DNA from: Omphiscola glabra
Taxonomy: Eukaryota > Mollusca > Gastropoda > Lymnaeidae
Length of the DNA stretch: 64,000 bases
Assembly: GCA_964017045.1 (NCBI GenBank)
Contig: OZ024811.1
Coordinates: forward strand, 7,279,674 to 7,343,673
Direction: 5' to 3'
The number at the start of each line of letters is the position of its first letter. Position 1 is the stretch's first letter. The notes beneath the pieces were generated by a model. That model worked only from the letters and a program-made list of their open reading frames with translations, was not told the origin of the DNA and searched no databases. Positions 12,356-23,964 of the stretch are shown here, one piece after another. A program made the position numbers and the translations under genes.

Positions 12356-12559
12356 ACTTTGCACCAACAAAGCATACCACTGTATGTAGGTAGTCAAAAG
12401 TATAATGGTTCATTCTGAAAATAATAATTTTAATAATGGATTCTTCATCAAATAAAACATATGTTCATATATTCCAGTTTTTTTAATACAACACGCTCAT
12501 TTAAAATCTATGTTTAGTTTAATACTCGCCAGCGGAAAGACAGCAGGGTCAAGGCCGTT

Positions 12560-12705
12560 GTTATGATAAACAATAAAAATTCGGATGCGATCGGCTGCAA
12601 TGTATTCTCAATTTCTACAATGTCCGATGTACAGTTCTACCGAGCAACCGGTCTCGTCGTCAGTCTTAAAATCCGGTGAAATCCGGACCTAGTGTATGAT
12701 CACCC
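12560..12705 (-). repeat. Right terminal inverted repeat of PIF/Harbinger element
   Basis: Reverse complement of 8632-8777 over its full length. It is followed by TAAG and a gtgacatgatgatgatcg flank. Confidence 0.92.
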
Positions 12706-12767
12706 TAAGTGACATGATGATGATCGTGTTACGTCAGAAGCACAGACGTGCCTTTTGATCCCCAACT

Positions 12768-13030
12768 GAGTAACATGGTAAAATATTTGATTGACATTTG
12801 AGTGACATTTGATCTGAAAGTGGAGTGAGTAACATGTCAAAAACACTTAAATGACATTTCAGTGACATTTGAGATGACACTGGAGTGAGTAACATGTGAA
12901 AGACACTTACATGACATATGATTGACATTTGATATGAAAGTGGAGTGAGTAGCATGTCAAAGACACTTAAATGACATATGAGTGACATATGATATGATAG
13001 TGATGTGAGTGACAATGAGCAACATCTGAG
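12768..13030. repeat. Minisatellite, about 60-bp unit
   Basis: About four diverged copies of a 60-bp unit that itself contains several gacat(a/t)tga sub-motifs, for example gtgagtaacatgtcaaagac. It begins soon after the PIF/Harbinger right end. Confidence 0.85.
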
Positions 13031-13098
13031 TGGCATGTCAATGATGTGAAGGGCACGTCATCAGTCGGCGTGTTGAAATTTTACAAGCGATGTAAGAA

Positions 13099-13188
13099 GT
13101 ATAGAATTGATAAGTATAGAATTGATAAGTATAGAATTGATACGTATAGAATTGATACGTATAGAATTGATACGTATAGAATTGATAA
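13099..13188. repeat. Minisatellite, 15-bp unit
   Basis: Six copies of gtatagaattgatam; the last base alternates between blocks (a, a, c, c, c, a). Confidence 0.93.
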
Positions 13189-13219
13189 GTCATTACACCT
13201 AAATAGATATTGATTAGAT

Positions 13220-13400
13220 ATTATTGGGCGAGCAATGAGTAGGTTCTTTGGGGCTGGGGGAGCACTGATTAGGTTTTTTTAAGGAAACACTGAGTGGTGC
13301 TTTAGGGGAACACTGAGGGGTTCTTTAGGTGAACACTGGCTAAGTTCTTTTGGGGAACACTGACTAGGTCTTTTGGTTAGAATCGACTAGTTTCTTTGGG
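13220..13400. repeat. Degenerate minisatellite, about 28-bp unit
   Basis: Five to six decayed copies around aacactgactaggttcttt. Confidence 0.6.
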
Positions 13401-13433
13401 GGCATGACGGGGCGTAGAGCACCCTAGTCATCC

Positions 13434-13712
13434 ATTGTTCTCATACAACATGCACGCTCAGTGCTGGGTCATCCCCTGTTCTCATTCAACATACAAGTCC
13501 AGTGCTGGGTCAACCCTTGTTCTCATACAACATGCAAGTCCAGTGCTGGGTCAGCCCTGTTCTCATACAACATGCAAGTTCAGTGCTGGGTCATCCACTG
13601 TTCTCATACAACATGCAAGTTCAGTGCTGGGTCATCCCCTGTTCTCATACAACATGCAAGTTCAGTGCTGGGTCATCCACTGTTCTCATACAACATGCAA
13701 GTCCAGTGCTGC
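13434..13712. repeat. Minisatellite, 41-bp unit
   Basis: Nearly seven copies of a 41-bp unit including tgttctcatacaacatgcaa. Because 41 is not divisible by three, three overlapping frames (78-119 codons) all translate the same repeat in shifted phase and none is a gene. Confidence 0.94.
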
Positions 13713-14252
13713 CAATCTATGCCGCCTTGTACCAATAAAAATCTCAACGAAACGTTAATCCAATTATTTAAATTACTCACCGTCCGAAGCCTTATCAATG
13801 AGACTATTTTAGGATCATGAAACTACTGCTGAAACCCTACGAATATCATACCCCAGTGGTTCTAAAACCATATAACTTATCACTTACCCAAACCAATATC
13901 TGTAAAACCCCGTGAAGCCGCACCTTGCCAAAATTGATCAATAAATTATCCCACGATCAATGCAAACTTTGTCGACTATCTTATAGAGGCTAAATAAGCA
14001 TCTCTGGGTAGTCACCATCCTAACCAGTCTGAGAATCCCTACTTTCCAACTAGCAACCCAAACCTCTCAGACGCCATCTCCAGGTCTCCATCACACGATC
14101 CTGTCCGGAAGTGGCTAATACTTGTGTCTTCCCAACACCCGGCTTATTCAATTATTCATTTCATCTTCGCCTGTGCTCAGCGGTGTACAACACCAGAACA
14201 TCATAACGATCTAATGAAACTGTTGTTTGATTTTTATATGTCTTGAAACATA
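13713..14252. other. Unique sequence, no gene seen
   Basis: Single-copy-looking sequence without recognisable coding or RNA features. Confidence 0.6.
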
Positions 14253-14345
14253 CATGAGTACTGGTACGTTGGGGAACGTCACCTCTGGTCCCCATGGCTG
14301 TGATTACTGGTACCTTGGGGAATGTCACCCTTGGTTACCATGGCC
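14253..14345. repeat. Two-copy tandem repeat, about 47-bp unit
   Basis: Two diverged copies each starting tactggtac and containing ttggggaa(c/t)gtcacc, then ccatgg. Confidence 0.8.
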
Positions 14346-15365
14346 TCGCGCTTTTTATAGATTCTAGATAAAGAAAATAATGAAACATTTTTTCTTTTGT
14401 TAAATATACTATCCCGTAATGAAATTTTATAATGTCCAGGTTCAAATGTTGTGCAATGTTCAGAATAGACAAAGCAAAATACCAGCCCCTACCACCCCCA
14501 TCCCCCACCTCATGAAAATAACAATACTAATTAAAGGTCAAAGGTGAAATCTCTATTAATATACATCAAAGTTAAACTGTCAGTTCATATAAACCATGTT
14601 AAACTATCAATTCAAACCCTTATATTTATATATGTCTTTATATTCAAGACACATTCTTCCATTTTGAGCAGAATTACTTTTTTCCCTCAGATTTTTTTTT
14701 TCACCATTATAAGTGAATGTCGAATATTGACAAGTTGGCATTCGATGTAAAGCTGTCATTGCGATCCCATTAATGCAGTGGTTTTAGGTCTGTTGACTAT
14801 TAATTTGAAAAGATTTACCATAGATAATTTCAATCAGATTATAACATCATCCGCCGCCATTTTCTAGATAATTTAACCACTGTATTATCAGGATTTAAAA
14901 AAAAAATACAATTCCTCCAAAGCCAATAAATGTGGCTGATTTTTTCATTCTGTCTCCCAAAGAAAAAACTTATCTTTAGACTGAATCGTTCCCACTGCAG
15001 CAAAGGGTCATGACATTTAGTCATCTATTTTTCCTTGACATGGATTGTTTTATGACGCTTGGTATACAAATCTGTTGTTGTTTTATCCACTGACCATGTC
15101 TCGGCTTACAGATTGTTGAGGCTATTTCCGCTTCTAGATACCGTAGCTGTCTCGGACAAACGTGTCAATAATTCACTTGGCAAATTCTCGTTTAAGCTTA
15201 GACCGGCTGAAAGTGAAGGGGATGATAAGGGGAACTAAAGAACCATTATAATAACCAGAGATTTACCATCCCTTGAGATAGAGGGGATTAATCTTTCATT
15301 GGACATATGCAAGCAGCTTTTAACAACCAGTAACTGACTTCCGGTAAGCTCATAGATCGGACTTC
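14346..15365. other. AT-rich unique sequence
   Basis: No gene recognised. Homopolymer A/T runs occur near 14690 and 14896. Short frames on both strands lack motifs. Confidence 0.6.
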
Positions 15366-15525
15366 GCTGTTGGTGGTCAGTTGGTGGTCAGTTGGTGGCC
15401 AGTTGGTGACCAGTTAATGGCCACTTGGTGACCAGTTGGTGGCCAGTTGGTGGCCACTTGGTGACCAGTTGGTGGCCAGTTGGTGGCCAGTTGGTGGCCA
15501 GTTGGTGGTCAGTTGGTGTCCAGTT
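15366..15525. repeat. Minisatellite, 11-bp unit
   Basis: About 15 copies of gttggtggcca with variants (gtgacca, gtggtca, gtggcca, gtgtcca). Confidence 0.93.
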
Positions 15526-15689
15526 TACTGTCTCGGCAGTTAATATATGAAATATATTTTTTTTAAATTAAATGTATACCGTTCAAATGATCAGTGTCAT
15601 GGTGGGGTCATGTATCGGACATGTCATTTGTTGACATTAATGTCAAGCAGGTCACGTTGGGAAGGGGAGAATGAAACAGATCAGTTACT

Positions 15690-15860
15690 GCTGCAAATAT
15701 TTGAATCCAATTAATATAAAGTTAATCTCCAACTATCTGAAACCAACGAATGTAATTTTAAGCTCCAACTGTCCAAATCCAATCAATGTAATGGTCACCT
15801 CCAACTCTTTGAAACCAACAAATACAAAAGCAGCTCCTCCTCTCTGAATAAACTGAAAAT
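15690..15860. repeat. Degenerate tandem repeat, period near 46-48 bp
   Basis: Three to four decayed copies around ctccaactnt(c/t)tgaaaccaa followed by an aatgtaa motif. The order is recognisable but substitutions and indels are many. Confidence 0.5.
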
Positions 15861-15904
15861 AACTTTATGCTGTTACTATTCCCAGTCTATGAATCAATTT
15901 TTAA

Positions 15905-16060
15905 AATCGGACAAATACATCAGGCCAAATACATCAGGACAAACACATCAGGACAAACACATCAGGACAAACACATTCGGACAAACACATCAGGACAAAC
16001 ACATTAGGACAAATACATCAGGACAAACCCATCAGGACAAACACATCAAATACATCACAC
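15905..16060. repeat. Minisatellite, 14-bp unit
   Basis: About 11 copies of acatcaggacaaac, with attcgg and attagg variants. Confidence 0.93.
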
Positions 16061-16714
16061 CAAACTTAGGCCGGGGAGATCAAGTTAGTTTAAGAGTAGT
16101 GTAAGAAGTCGAGAAAGAAATGTAGCATGGATAAATAGAAAAGTTATTTTTTTTAAACTCCTGGCTCGACCAAAAGGAAGAACTGTAGCCGTCATAAAAG
16201 AACACGGGTGTCTTGTTTATGAGTCTCCAACTGACGTTTGATAGCCCCGGATGTCCGTCCTCCAAATTGAACTTGTTGGTTTAGATTCCTGGAGATGGCC
16301 CTTTTATGACGTCACCCAGACATTCCGGAGAAGGTACAGTGTTCAGTCTATTACGTCAGGCATTGACTTCCTCAGTGGCATCATAAATCTCAGTGGACGG
16401 GACATTCACAGACTCAGTCCAAGAATAAAGTGCATTATTACATAACAAGTTTGAGAAGGGTGACTAACTGTCCATTTTACCATCATATTCGATGCGCTAC
16501 TGGGAGCTCATTCAGAAGGTTATTGAACTTGTGATCGCATTCATTGACTTTTGCTATTTGAACATCTATTTTACACATATCTTATTAAACGTTTGTAATT
16601 CCTTATTAATATCATCAAATCGTTGCATTACGCAAATCACCATATGAAATTAATTCTTAACTGCGTCATTGTTGGCATTTAATTACCAAAGCTACTTAAG
16701 AATATTACATCGGC
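16061..16714. other. Unique sequence, no gene seen
   Basis: Open frames of about 60 codons on each strand; none has a recognisable domain or splice context. Confidence 0.6.
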
Positions 16715-17010
16715 ACTTCTAAAACATCGGCACTCCAAGATATCAGCTCTGCAAGACCTCGCTATGACTAGAAATCTGTACTTCTATACCTCAGCAGCCC
16801 TGGACCTCAGGAATCCTAGACCTCAGCATTTCAAGATCTCAGCACTCCTAGACCTAAGCACTTCTAGACCCCAGCACTCCTGGACCTCAGGAATCCTAGA
16901 CATCAGCTCTTCTATACCTCAGCACTCCTAGACCTTAGCACTTCTAGACCTCAGCACTCCTAGACCTAAGCACTTCTAGACATCAGCACTCCTAGACCTC
17001 AGAACTCCGT
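16715..17010. repeat. Minisatellite, about 16-bp unit
   Basis: About 18 diverged copies around gacctcagcactccta, with agcacttcta alternatives giving a partly dimeric order. Confidence 0.85.
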
Positions 17011-17695
17011 TGTGTCTTCCTCATCATTCCACCAAAGCACCACGTACATCTCCATCCTGACGTCTTTGCCCCCTTATTTTGGATTTGATTAATGGCCTCT
17101 TCGACCATAATCCCCTCTTTATCGTAATCAAAGGGAGGCCATTGGCTGCAAACTTGATTATAGTTAGGACTTGATCTAATTACGGCGTCAACGTTCCAAT
17201 TATTGACAACATGTCCCAGGCAGCACCGTATTATCGGGCCCTAATGCCCTGTTCAACCACACCGGTGCGTTATTATTGCCTGCCCTGGCGATTGTTCTCC
17301 AGCACGCATTAACTCTGGGTCTTGTATTTCAGGTGTCACGTCTCCTTGACCCAGATATCCAGATATCCTATTCTCTTGAGGCGTTGCCATAAGTGAATGA
17401 ATGCAATGTTTAGATATTAAAATAAATTAATATGGGTACATCTTGAAGTTTATAATTTAGCGTACATGCGCTATAAGAATTTTTTTATGAACTTCTTTTT
17501 TTTAGTTGACCTCCATCTCCCCTTCCCCCCAGCCCCCTTCCCAAACTTAATCCACCACCCCAATGATCCTGTAGTAATGTGCACAGTTAATTTTTTTATT
17601 TATTTATTTGTGCTCAAATTCTTAAAACTGTTTTTGCCCACTGAAAAATGCACACATATATTAAGCAATGAAGAAAACACACCGATGAATACAAT
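17011..17695. other. Unique sequence, no gene seen
   Basis: Single-copy-looking sequence becoming T-rich after 17480. A 77-codon frame at 17466-17699 is low complexity. Confidence 0.6.
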
Positions 17696-18165
17696 ATGAG
17701 AATTAAACACTACATATTACACACTGCATATTACACACTGCATATTACACACTTAACATTACAACTTTATTATTACACCCTTAGGATTAAACACTACATA
17801 TTACACACTACATATTACACACTACATATTACACACTGCATATTACACACTGCATATTACACACTGCATATTATACACTGCATATTACACACTACATATT
17901 ACACACTACTAATTACACACTGCATATTACACACTTAACATTACAACTTTATTATTACACCCTTAGGATTACACACTACATAATACACACGACATATTAC
18001 ACACGACATATTACACACGACATATTACACACGACATATTACACACGACATATTACACACGATATATTACACACGACATATTACACACGACATATTACAC
18101 ACGACATATTACACACTACATATAACACAATTAGGATTGAACACTACATATTACGCACTGAAAAT
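17696..18165. repeat. Minisatellite, 14-bp unit, three blocks
   Basis: About 30 copies of cacactacatatta in three variant blocks (cactac, cactgc, cacgac). The same divider, including aacattacaactttattatt and cccttaggatt, occurs twice (about 17754-17790 and 17936-17970), so a whole block plus divider was duplicated. Confidence 0.93.
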
Positions 18166-18900
18166 TACAAACGGAAGATTACTCACCGAGAATCGCAGTC
18201 TCGGAATTGTTATCTGAGAATTACATTTCATGACATTTGTTTAACCGTGTTGATGACATTTGTTGTTTAACTGTGTTGATGACATTTCCTGTTGATATTT
18301 ATCGCATTTATTTGTTGTTTAAACATAACTATGTAATGACATTCGGTGTTAGAATTCGTGACGTCAAAATAAACCGGAAGGCCGAGTGGACGGAAAGCCA
18401 TGATTGGTGGAATCAGAGACCAATCCGAAGGCTGGATCCCAGGGCTATCAGATAATCTATCGAATGTGTGACTGGACTGTGAACTGGAGGGTCACCTGGC
18501 TCGCAGACTTATGTTGCCGACATAGCACTGGACCCGGCTTCGATATATTGAGTTATCTTTAAGCGAAGCAGAATACATCCTCATCAGACAAACAACATTT
18601 TCCGATATATTCATGGAGTCATACTTCTAGCTACAGCAACATACTTTGTAATGACTTACAGCTTCCTGTGTGTGTGTGTACAATGTTGAATGTGAGAAAT
18701 AACGCAAACATCTTATCAATTTGCCGTAACAAATTTTAACTTAAACACATCCCTCCCTGCCAACATAAGCCTGTTACAGATTAGTTACATAGATTTGTTA
18801 AATAGCTTAAGATAGTGCAAGAAATAGTAGGGATTTTTGCTAGCTTAAAAAATATTTCATCGGTCATGTGATATTCTGATCAAATTTTGTTTAAAATTAA
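18166..18900. other. Unique sequence, no gene seen
   Basis: Includes a short two-copy repeat of gacatttgttgtttaac type near 18231-18290. No coding motif seen. Confidence 0.55.
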
Positions 18901-19021
18901 TCAATGCCCTAAATGCCTTAATTGCCCACCGATCAGATGTCATCAATGCCCTAAATGCCTTAATTGCCCACCGATCAGATGTCATCAATGCCCTAAATGC
19001 CTTAATTGCCCACCGATCAGA
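18901..19021. repeat. Three-copy tandem repeat, 42-bp unit
   Basis: Three almost identical 42-bp copies including aatgccctaaatgccttaat. The plus-strand translation has evenly spaced cysteines (CPKCLNCPP), but the repeat explains this. Confidence 0.92.
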
Positions 19022-19044
19022 CGTAAGAATGAAACAAGGAGATC

Positions 19045-19140
19045 TGAATGCTGTCATTTATATGTGTCTGGTGTGTGTATGTTTGGTGCGTATGTGTGGT
19101 GTGTATGTCTGGTGTGTATATGTGGTGTGTGTATGTGTTT
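19045..19140. repeat. GT-rich simple repeat
   Basis: Irregular tgtgtatg-type repeat (gtgtggtgtgtatg) immediately before the 26-bp array. Confidence 0.8.
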
Positions 19141-19151
19141 TTCACCAATCA

Positions 19152-19945
19152 GCCTCGACAATAGTCTTTACCAATCCGTTCCAACAATCGTCTTTACCAA
19201 TCCGTTCCAACAATAGTCTTTACCAATCCGTTCCAACAATAGTCTTTACCAATCCGTTCCAACAATCGTCTTTACCAATCCGTTCCAACAATCGTCTTTA
19301 CCAATCCGTTACAACAATCGTCTTTACCAATCCGTTCCAACAATAGTCTTTACCAATCCGTTCCAACAATCGTCTTTGTCAATCCGTTCCAACAATCGTC
19401 TTTGTCAATCCGTTCCAACAATCGTCTTTGTCAATCCGTTCCAACAATCGTCTTTGTCAATCCGTTCCAACAATAGTCTTTACCAATCCGTTCCAACAAT
19501 AGTCTTTACCAATCCGTTCCAACAATCGTCTTTGTCAATCCGTTCCAACAATCGTCTTTGTCAATCCGTTCCAACAATAGTCTTTACCAATCCGTTCCAA
19601 CAATCGTCTTTACCAATCCGTTCCAACAATCGTCTTTACCAATCCGTTCCAACAATCGTCTTTACCAATCCGTTCCAACAATCGTCTTTACCAATCCGTT
19701 CCAACAATCGTCTTTGTCAATCCGTTCCAACAATAGTCTTTACCAATCCGTTCCAACAATAGTCTTTACCAATCCGTTCCAACAATCGTCTTTACCAATC
19801 CGTTCCAACAATAGTCTTCACCAATCCGTTCCAACAATAGTCTTTACCAATCCGTTCCAACAATCGTCTTCACCAATCCGTTCCAACAATCGTCTTTACC
19901 AATCCGTTCCAACAATCGTCTTCACCAATCACCTCCAATAATAGT
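19152..19945. repeat. Minisatellite, 26-bp unit
   Basis: About 30 copies of a 26-bp unit containing gtctttaccaatccgttcca. Variants are tagged aatag/aatcg, tttacc/tttgtc and ttcacc. The tttgtc type occurs in runs (around 19376-19460 and 19508-19565), showing local block copying. The array is followed within 20 bp by an unrelated 36-bp array. Confidence 0.96.
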
Positions 19946-19963
19946 GTTTTGTTAACGTATCCT

Positions 19964-20815
19964 TCTCCTCAGTCTTCTTCATCAATTACCACCAAAATCA
20001 CTGCAAGGTCTTCTTCATCAATTACCACCAAAATCACTGCAAGGCCTTCTTCATCAATTACCACCAAAATCACTGCAAGGCCTTCTTCATCAATTACCAC
20101 CAAAATCACTGCAAGGCCTTCTTCATCAATTACCACCAAAATCAATTCAAGGCCTTCTTCATCAATTACCACCAAAATCACTGCAAGGCCTTCTTCATCA
20201 ATTACCACCAAAATCACTGCAAGGTCTTCTTCATCAATTACCACCAAAATCACTGCAATGCCTTCTTCATCAATTACCACCAAAATCACTGCAAGGCCTT
20301 CTTCATCAATTACCACCAAAATCACTGCAAGGCCTTCTTCATCAATTACCACCAAAATCACTGCAAGGCCTTCTTCATCAATTACCACCAAAATCACTGC
20401 AAGGCCTTCTTCATCAATTACCACCAAAATCACTGCAAGGCCTTCTTCATCAATTACCACCAAAATCACTGCAAGGCCTTCTTCATCAATTACCACCAAA
20501 ATCACTGCAAGGCCTTCTTCATCAATTACCACCAAAATCACTGCAAGGCCTTCTTCATCAATTACCACCAAAATCACTGCAAGGCCTTCTTCATCAATTA
20601 CCACCAAAATCACTGCAAGGCCTTCTTCATCAATTACCACCAAAATCACTGCAAGGCCTTCTTCATCAATTACCACCAAAATCACTGCAAGGCCTTCTTC
20701 ATCAATTACCACCAAAATCACTGCAAGGCCTTCTTCATCAATTACCACCAAAATCACTGCAAGGCCTTCTTCATCAATTACCACCAAAATCACTGCAAGG
20801 TCTTCTTCATCAGGT
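19964..20815. repeat. Minisatellite, 36-bp unit, open on both strands
   Basis: About 23 copies of a 36-bp unit containing ttcatcaattaccaccaaaa and cactgcaagg. Most copies are identical. A 296-codon plus frame (Ser/Thr repeat SSSITTKITARP) and a 288-codon minus frame both stay open because the unit is 12 codons long without stops. No signal sequence, splice context or unique flanking domain supports a protein, though a mucin-like product cannot be excluded from sequence alone. Confidence 0.96.
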
Positions 20816-21635
20816 ACCATTCCAACAATCATCATCTAAAATCAACCACCCCCCCCCCTTCAACCCAGCAATCGTTTTCACCAATCAACTACTCCCCCCC
20901 CCCCCCCACGGAAACAACCATTTTCACCAACCACACCCCCCCCCTTTTCTTCGTCAATGTTCTCTATGACGTTCATTAATCTGAGACGCGCGTGACACAA
21001 ACCCTAGCAGGTCCCTAATGTATATGCGACCTTCAACTGTTTGGTGCACTGTGTTGCTTCAAAATAAAGTAAGGGCGGGCGACCCAAACAATGTTAGAGA
21101 CCTATGGTTGCTAGTTAACTCCCTTATTTGTCGTCGTCTTTCTTGCCTCCATTTTTAAACTCATTTTCATTTCTCTCATCCGAAACAAATTTCACGAGCA
21201 AATAGCCTCCCTTGCCGACAGCGTTCTTTCCGTAAAAACACAGCATTTATCCAACACATTTAAAAAAAAATCAAAATTGTCTAGAATCCATGATCAAGGA
21301 ACTTGATTTAATCGGCTTTTGACTTAAAAGTGTCATTATCCTACCCCACTTCACCTCAATCACCCCCCCCCCCCCCCCAGAGCCTTAATCCCGTGTTTGG
21401 AATGCTTGCCTTTCTTCTTGGATATTGGCAGTTGTTTTTGTTTTATTTTTACAAACAAAAACCAATAATTTCGTGATGTCTCTAATAGCTCAGGGCGGCC
21501 ATCATTTTATTTCAAGATTTCAAGTTTGTTGTACTATCTGGAGACACTTATATTTCGTTTAACATTTAGATAGTTATGCCTCATCCCAGGGTTTCTGCTT
21601 CGTGGCTTCCTTAAAATAAGTTATCTTCTTATAAC
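20816..21635. other. Unique sequence with poly-C tracts
   Basis: C runs of about 10-17 lie near 20848-20858, 20895-20908, 20936-20943 and 21364-21378. No gene was recognised. Confidence 0.6.
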
Positions 21636-21790
21636 CATCCCCATCCATGGTAATGTTGGAACAACATCGGACATCACCATCACCAACCATGGTAATGTTG
21701 GAACAACATTGGACATCACCATCACCATCCATGGTAATGTTGGAACAAAATTGGACATCACCATCATCATCCATGGTAATGGTGGATGGA
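21636..21790. repeat. Minisatellite, 42-bp unit
   Basis: About 3.7 copies of a 42-bp unit including ccatggtaatgttggaacaa and catcaccatcacc. Confidence 0.92.
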
Positions 21791-22079
21791 TGTACGTCCA
21801 ATGATTATCATTTGTTTTTCTACCCAATAATCGCCATGATCTCTGAATCGGGACCTAATTTTAAGACCGCTTTTAACTACCCCCCCCCCCCCCCGGCCTC
21901 CGTCCAGTTCATTAATAAGTCCATTTGATATAAGAAGAGACGATAACTCTGGTCGAATGCAGCCGTTTCAGTGAGTTCTGCTGCCGCCAATTCACGTCAC
22001 CAGAAAACAATAACTCGTTTCGCTTTAAAGCACGAGTTTTTATTGGAATTGATTGAGGCCAAATGGCGAAGTTGGTTCT
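21791..22079. other. Unique sequence with a poly-C tract
   Basis: A C run of about 18 lies near 21877-21894. Nothing else recognised. Confidence 0.55.
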
Positions 22080-22150
22080 TTATGGTAGAGTCTGGTTTTA
22101 TTGTAGAGTCTGGTTTTATGGTAGAGTCTGGTTTTATGGTCGAGTGTGGT
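22080..22150. repeat. Short minisatellite, 18-bp unit
   Basis: About four copies of tatggtagagtctggttt. Confidence 0.88.
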
Positions 22151-22185
22151 CTCTGCTTGCTTTAATATTGTCTCTCTGTAGCGTC

Positions 22186-23964
22186 CTACATTTAAATGCT
22201 ACTATTTCTACCAATGTCTCTCTGTAATATCCTACATTCAATGCTACTATTTGTACCAATGTCTCTCTGTAACATCCTACATTCAATGCTACTGGTTGTA
22301 CCAATGTCTCTCTGTAGCATCCTTCATTCAATGCTACTGGTTTACCAATGTCTCTCTGTAACATCCTACATTCAATGCTACTGGTTTACCAATGTCTCTC
22401 TGTAACATCCTACATTCAATGCTACTGGTTGTACCAATGTCTCTCTGTAGCATCCTTCATTCAATGCTACTGGTTGTACCAATGTCTCTTTGTAGCATCG
22501 TACATTCAATGCTACTAGTTGTACCAATGCCTCTCTGTAGCATCATTCATTCAATGCTACTGGTTGTACCAATGCCTCTCTGTAGCATCATTCATTCAAT
22601 GCTACTGGTTGTACCAATGTCTCTCTGTAGCAGCCTACATTCAATGCTACTGGTTGTACCAATGCCTCTATGTAGCATCCTTCATTCAATGCTACTGGTT
22701 GTACCAATGTATATCTGTAGCATCCTACATTCAATGCTACTAGTTGTAACAATATATATATATATATGTAGCATCCTACATTCAATACTACTGGTTGTAC
22801 CAATGTCTCTCTGTAGCATCATACATTCAATGCTACTGGTTGTACCAATGTCTCTCTGTAGCATCCTACATTCAATGCTACTGGTTGTACCAATGTCTCT
22901 CTATAGCATCCTACATTCAATGCTACTAGTTGTACCAATATATATATATGTAGCATCCTACATTCAATGCTACTGGTTGTACCAATGTCTCTCTGTAGCA
23001 TCCTACATTCAATGCTACTAGTTGTACCAATGTCTCTCTGTAGCATCCTACATTCAATGCTACTGGTTGTACCAATGTCTCTCTGTAGCATCCTACATTC
23101 AATGCTACTGGTTGTACCAATGTCTCTCTATAGCATCCTACATTCAATGCTACTAGTTGTACCAATATATATATATGTAGCATCCTACATTCAATGCTAC
23201 TGGTTGTACCAATGTCTCTCTGTAGCATCCTACATTCAATGCTACTAGTTGTACCAATGTCTCTCTGTAGCATCCTACATTCAATGCTACTGGTTTACCA
23301 ATGTCTCTCTGTAGCATCCTACATTCATTGCTACTGGTTGTACCAATGTCTCTCTGTAGCATCCTACATTCAATGCTACTGGTTGTACCAATGTCTCTCT
23401 GTAGCATCGTACATTCAATGCTACTAGTTGTACCAATGCCTCTCTGTAGCATCCTACATTCAATGCTACTGGTTGTACCAATGTCTCTCTGTAGCATCCT
23501 ACATTCAATGCTACTGGTTGTACCAATGTCTCTCTGTAGCATCCTACATTCAATGCTACTGGTTGTACCAATGCCTCTCTGTAGCATCTTACATTCAATG
23601 CTACTGGTTGTACCATGTCTCTCTGTAGCATTCTACATTCAATGCTACTGGTTGTACCAATGTCTCTCTGTAGCATCCTACATTCAATGCTACTGGTTTT
23701 ACCAATGACTCTCTGTAGCATCCTACAATCAATGCTACTGGTTGTACCAATGTCTCTCTGTAGCATCCTACATTCAATGCTACTGGTTGTACCAATGTCT
23801 CTCTGTAGCATCCTACATTCAATGCTACTGGTTGTACCAATGTCTCTCTGTAGCATCCTACATTCAATGCTACTGGTTGTACCAATGTCTCTCTGTAGGA
23901 TCCTACAATCAATGCTACTGGTTGTACCAATGTCTCTCTGTAGCATCCTACATTCAATGCTACA
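22186..23964. repeat. Large minisatellite, 45-bp unit with TA-repeat variants
   Basis: About 40 copies of a 45-bp unit including ggttgtaccaatgtctctct and gtagcatcctacatt. Three copies (about 22750, 22938 and 23166) have the ctctct part replaced by (ta)n; the latter two lie about 228 bp apart, which is a five-unit block duplication. Some copies lack three bases (ggtttacc for ggttgtacc). Many overlapping frames on both strands are repeat artefacts. Confidence 0.96.

Larger units (their letters stand above)
8632..12705. mobile_element. Composite PIF/Harbinger-type DNA transposon
   Basis: The 4.07-kb element is bounded by long inverted termini of about 146 bp (8632-8777 and 12560-12705) that begin gggtgatmatacactaggtc. 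A third copy of the right terminus lies inside at 10238-10384. Family assignment rests on two decayed genes: a DDE transposase tail on the minus strand (two copies) and MADF-domain fragments on the plus strand. Both are hallmarks of PIF/Harbinger elements. The body 8778-10237 is repeated almost exactly at 11113-12559, so the element is a partial tandem duplication or a fusion of two copies. Flanking bases are TTA on the left and TAA on the right. This agrees with the family's TWA preference but is not a clean duplication. All genes are broken, so the element is non-autonomous. Confidence 0.85.

Noticed and set aside
14761..15100. gcagtggttttaggtc as a possible hAT left end
   Set aside because: No inverted partner or 8-bp duplication could be found within the next few hundred bases.
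18901..19021. Cysteine-spaced peptide resembling a zinc knuckle (CPKCLNCPP)
   Set aside because: It results from three copies of a 42-bp tandem repeat, the frame is short, and the exact CX2CX4HX4C spacing is absent.
22186..23964. Regularly spaced repeats that could be mistaken for a CRISPR array
   Set aside because: There are no unique spacers between repeats; the whole period is conserved, and the genome is eukaryotic.
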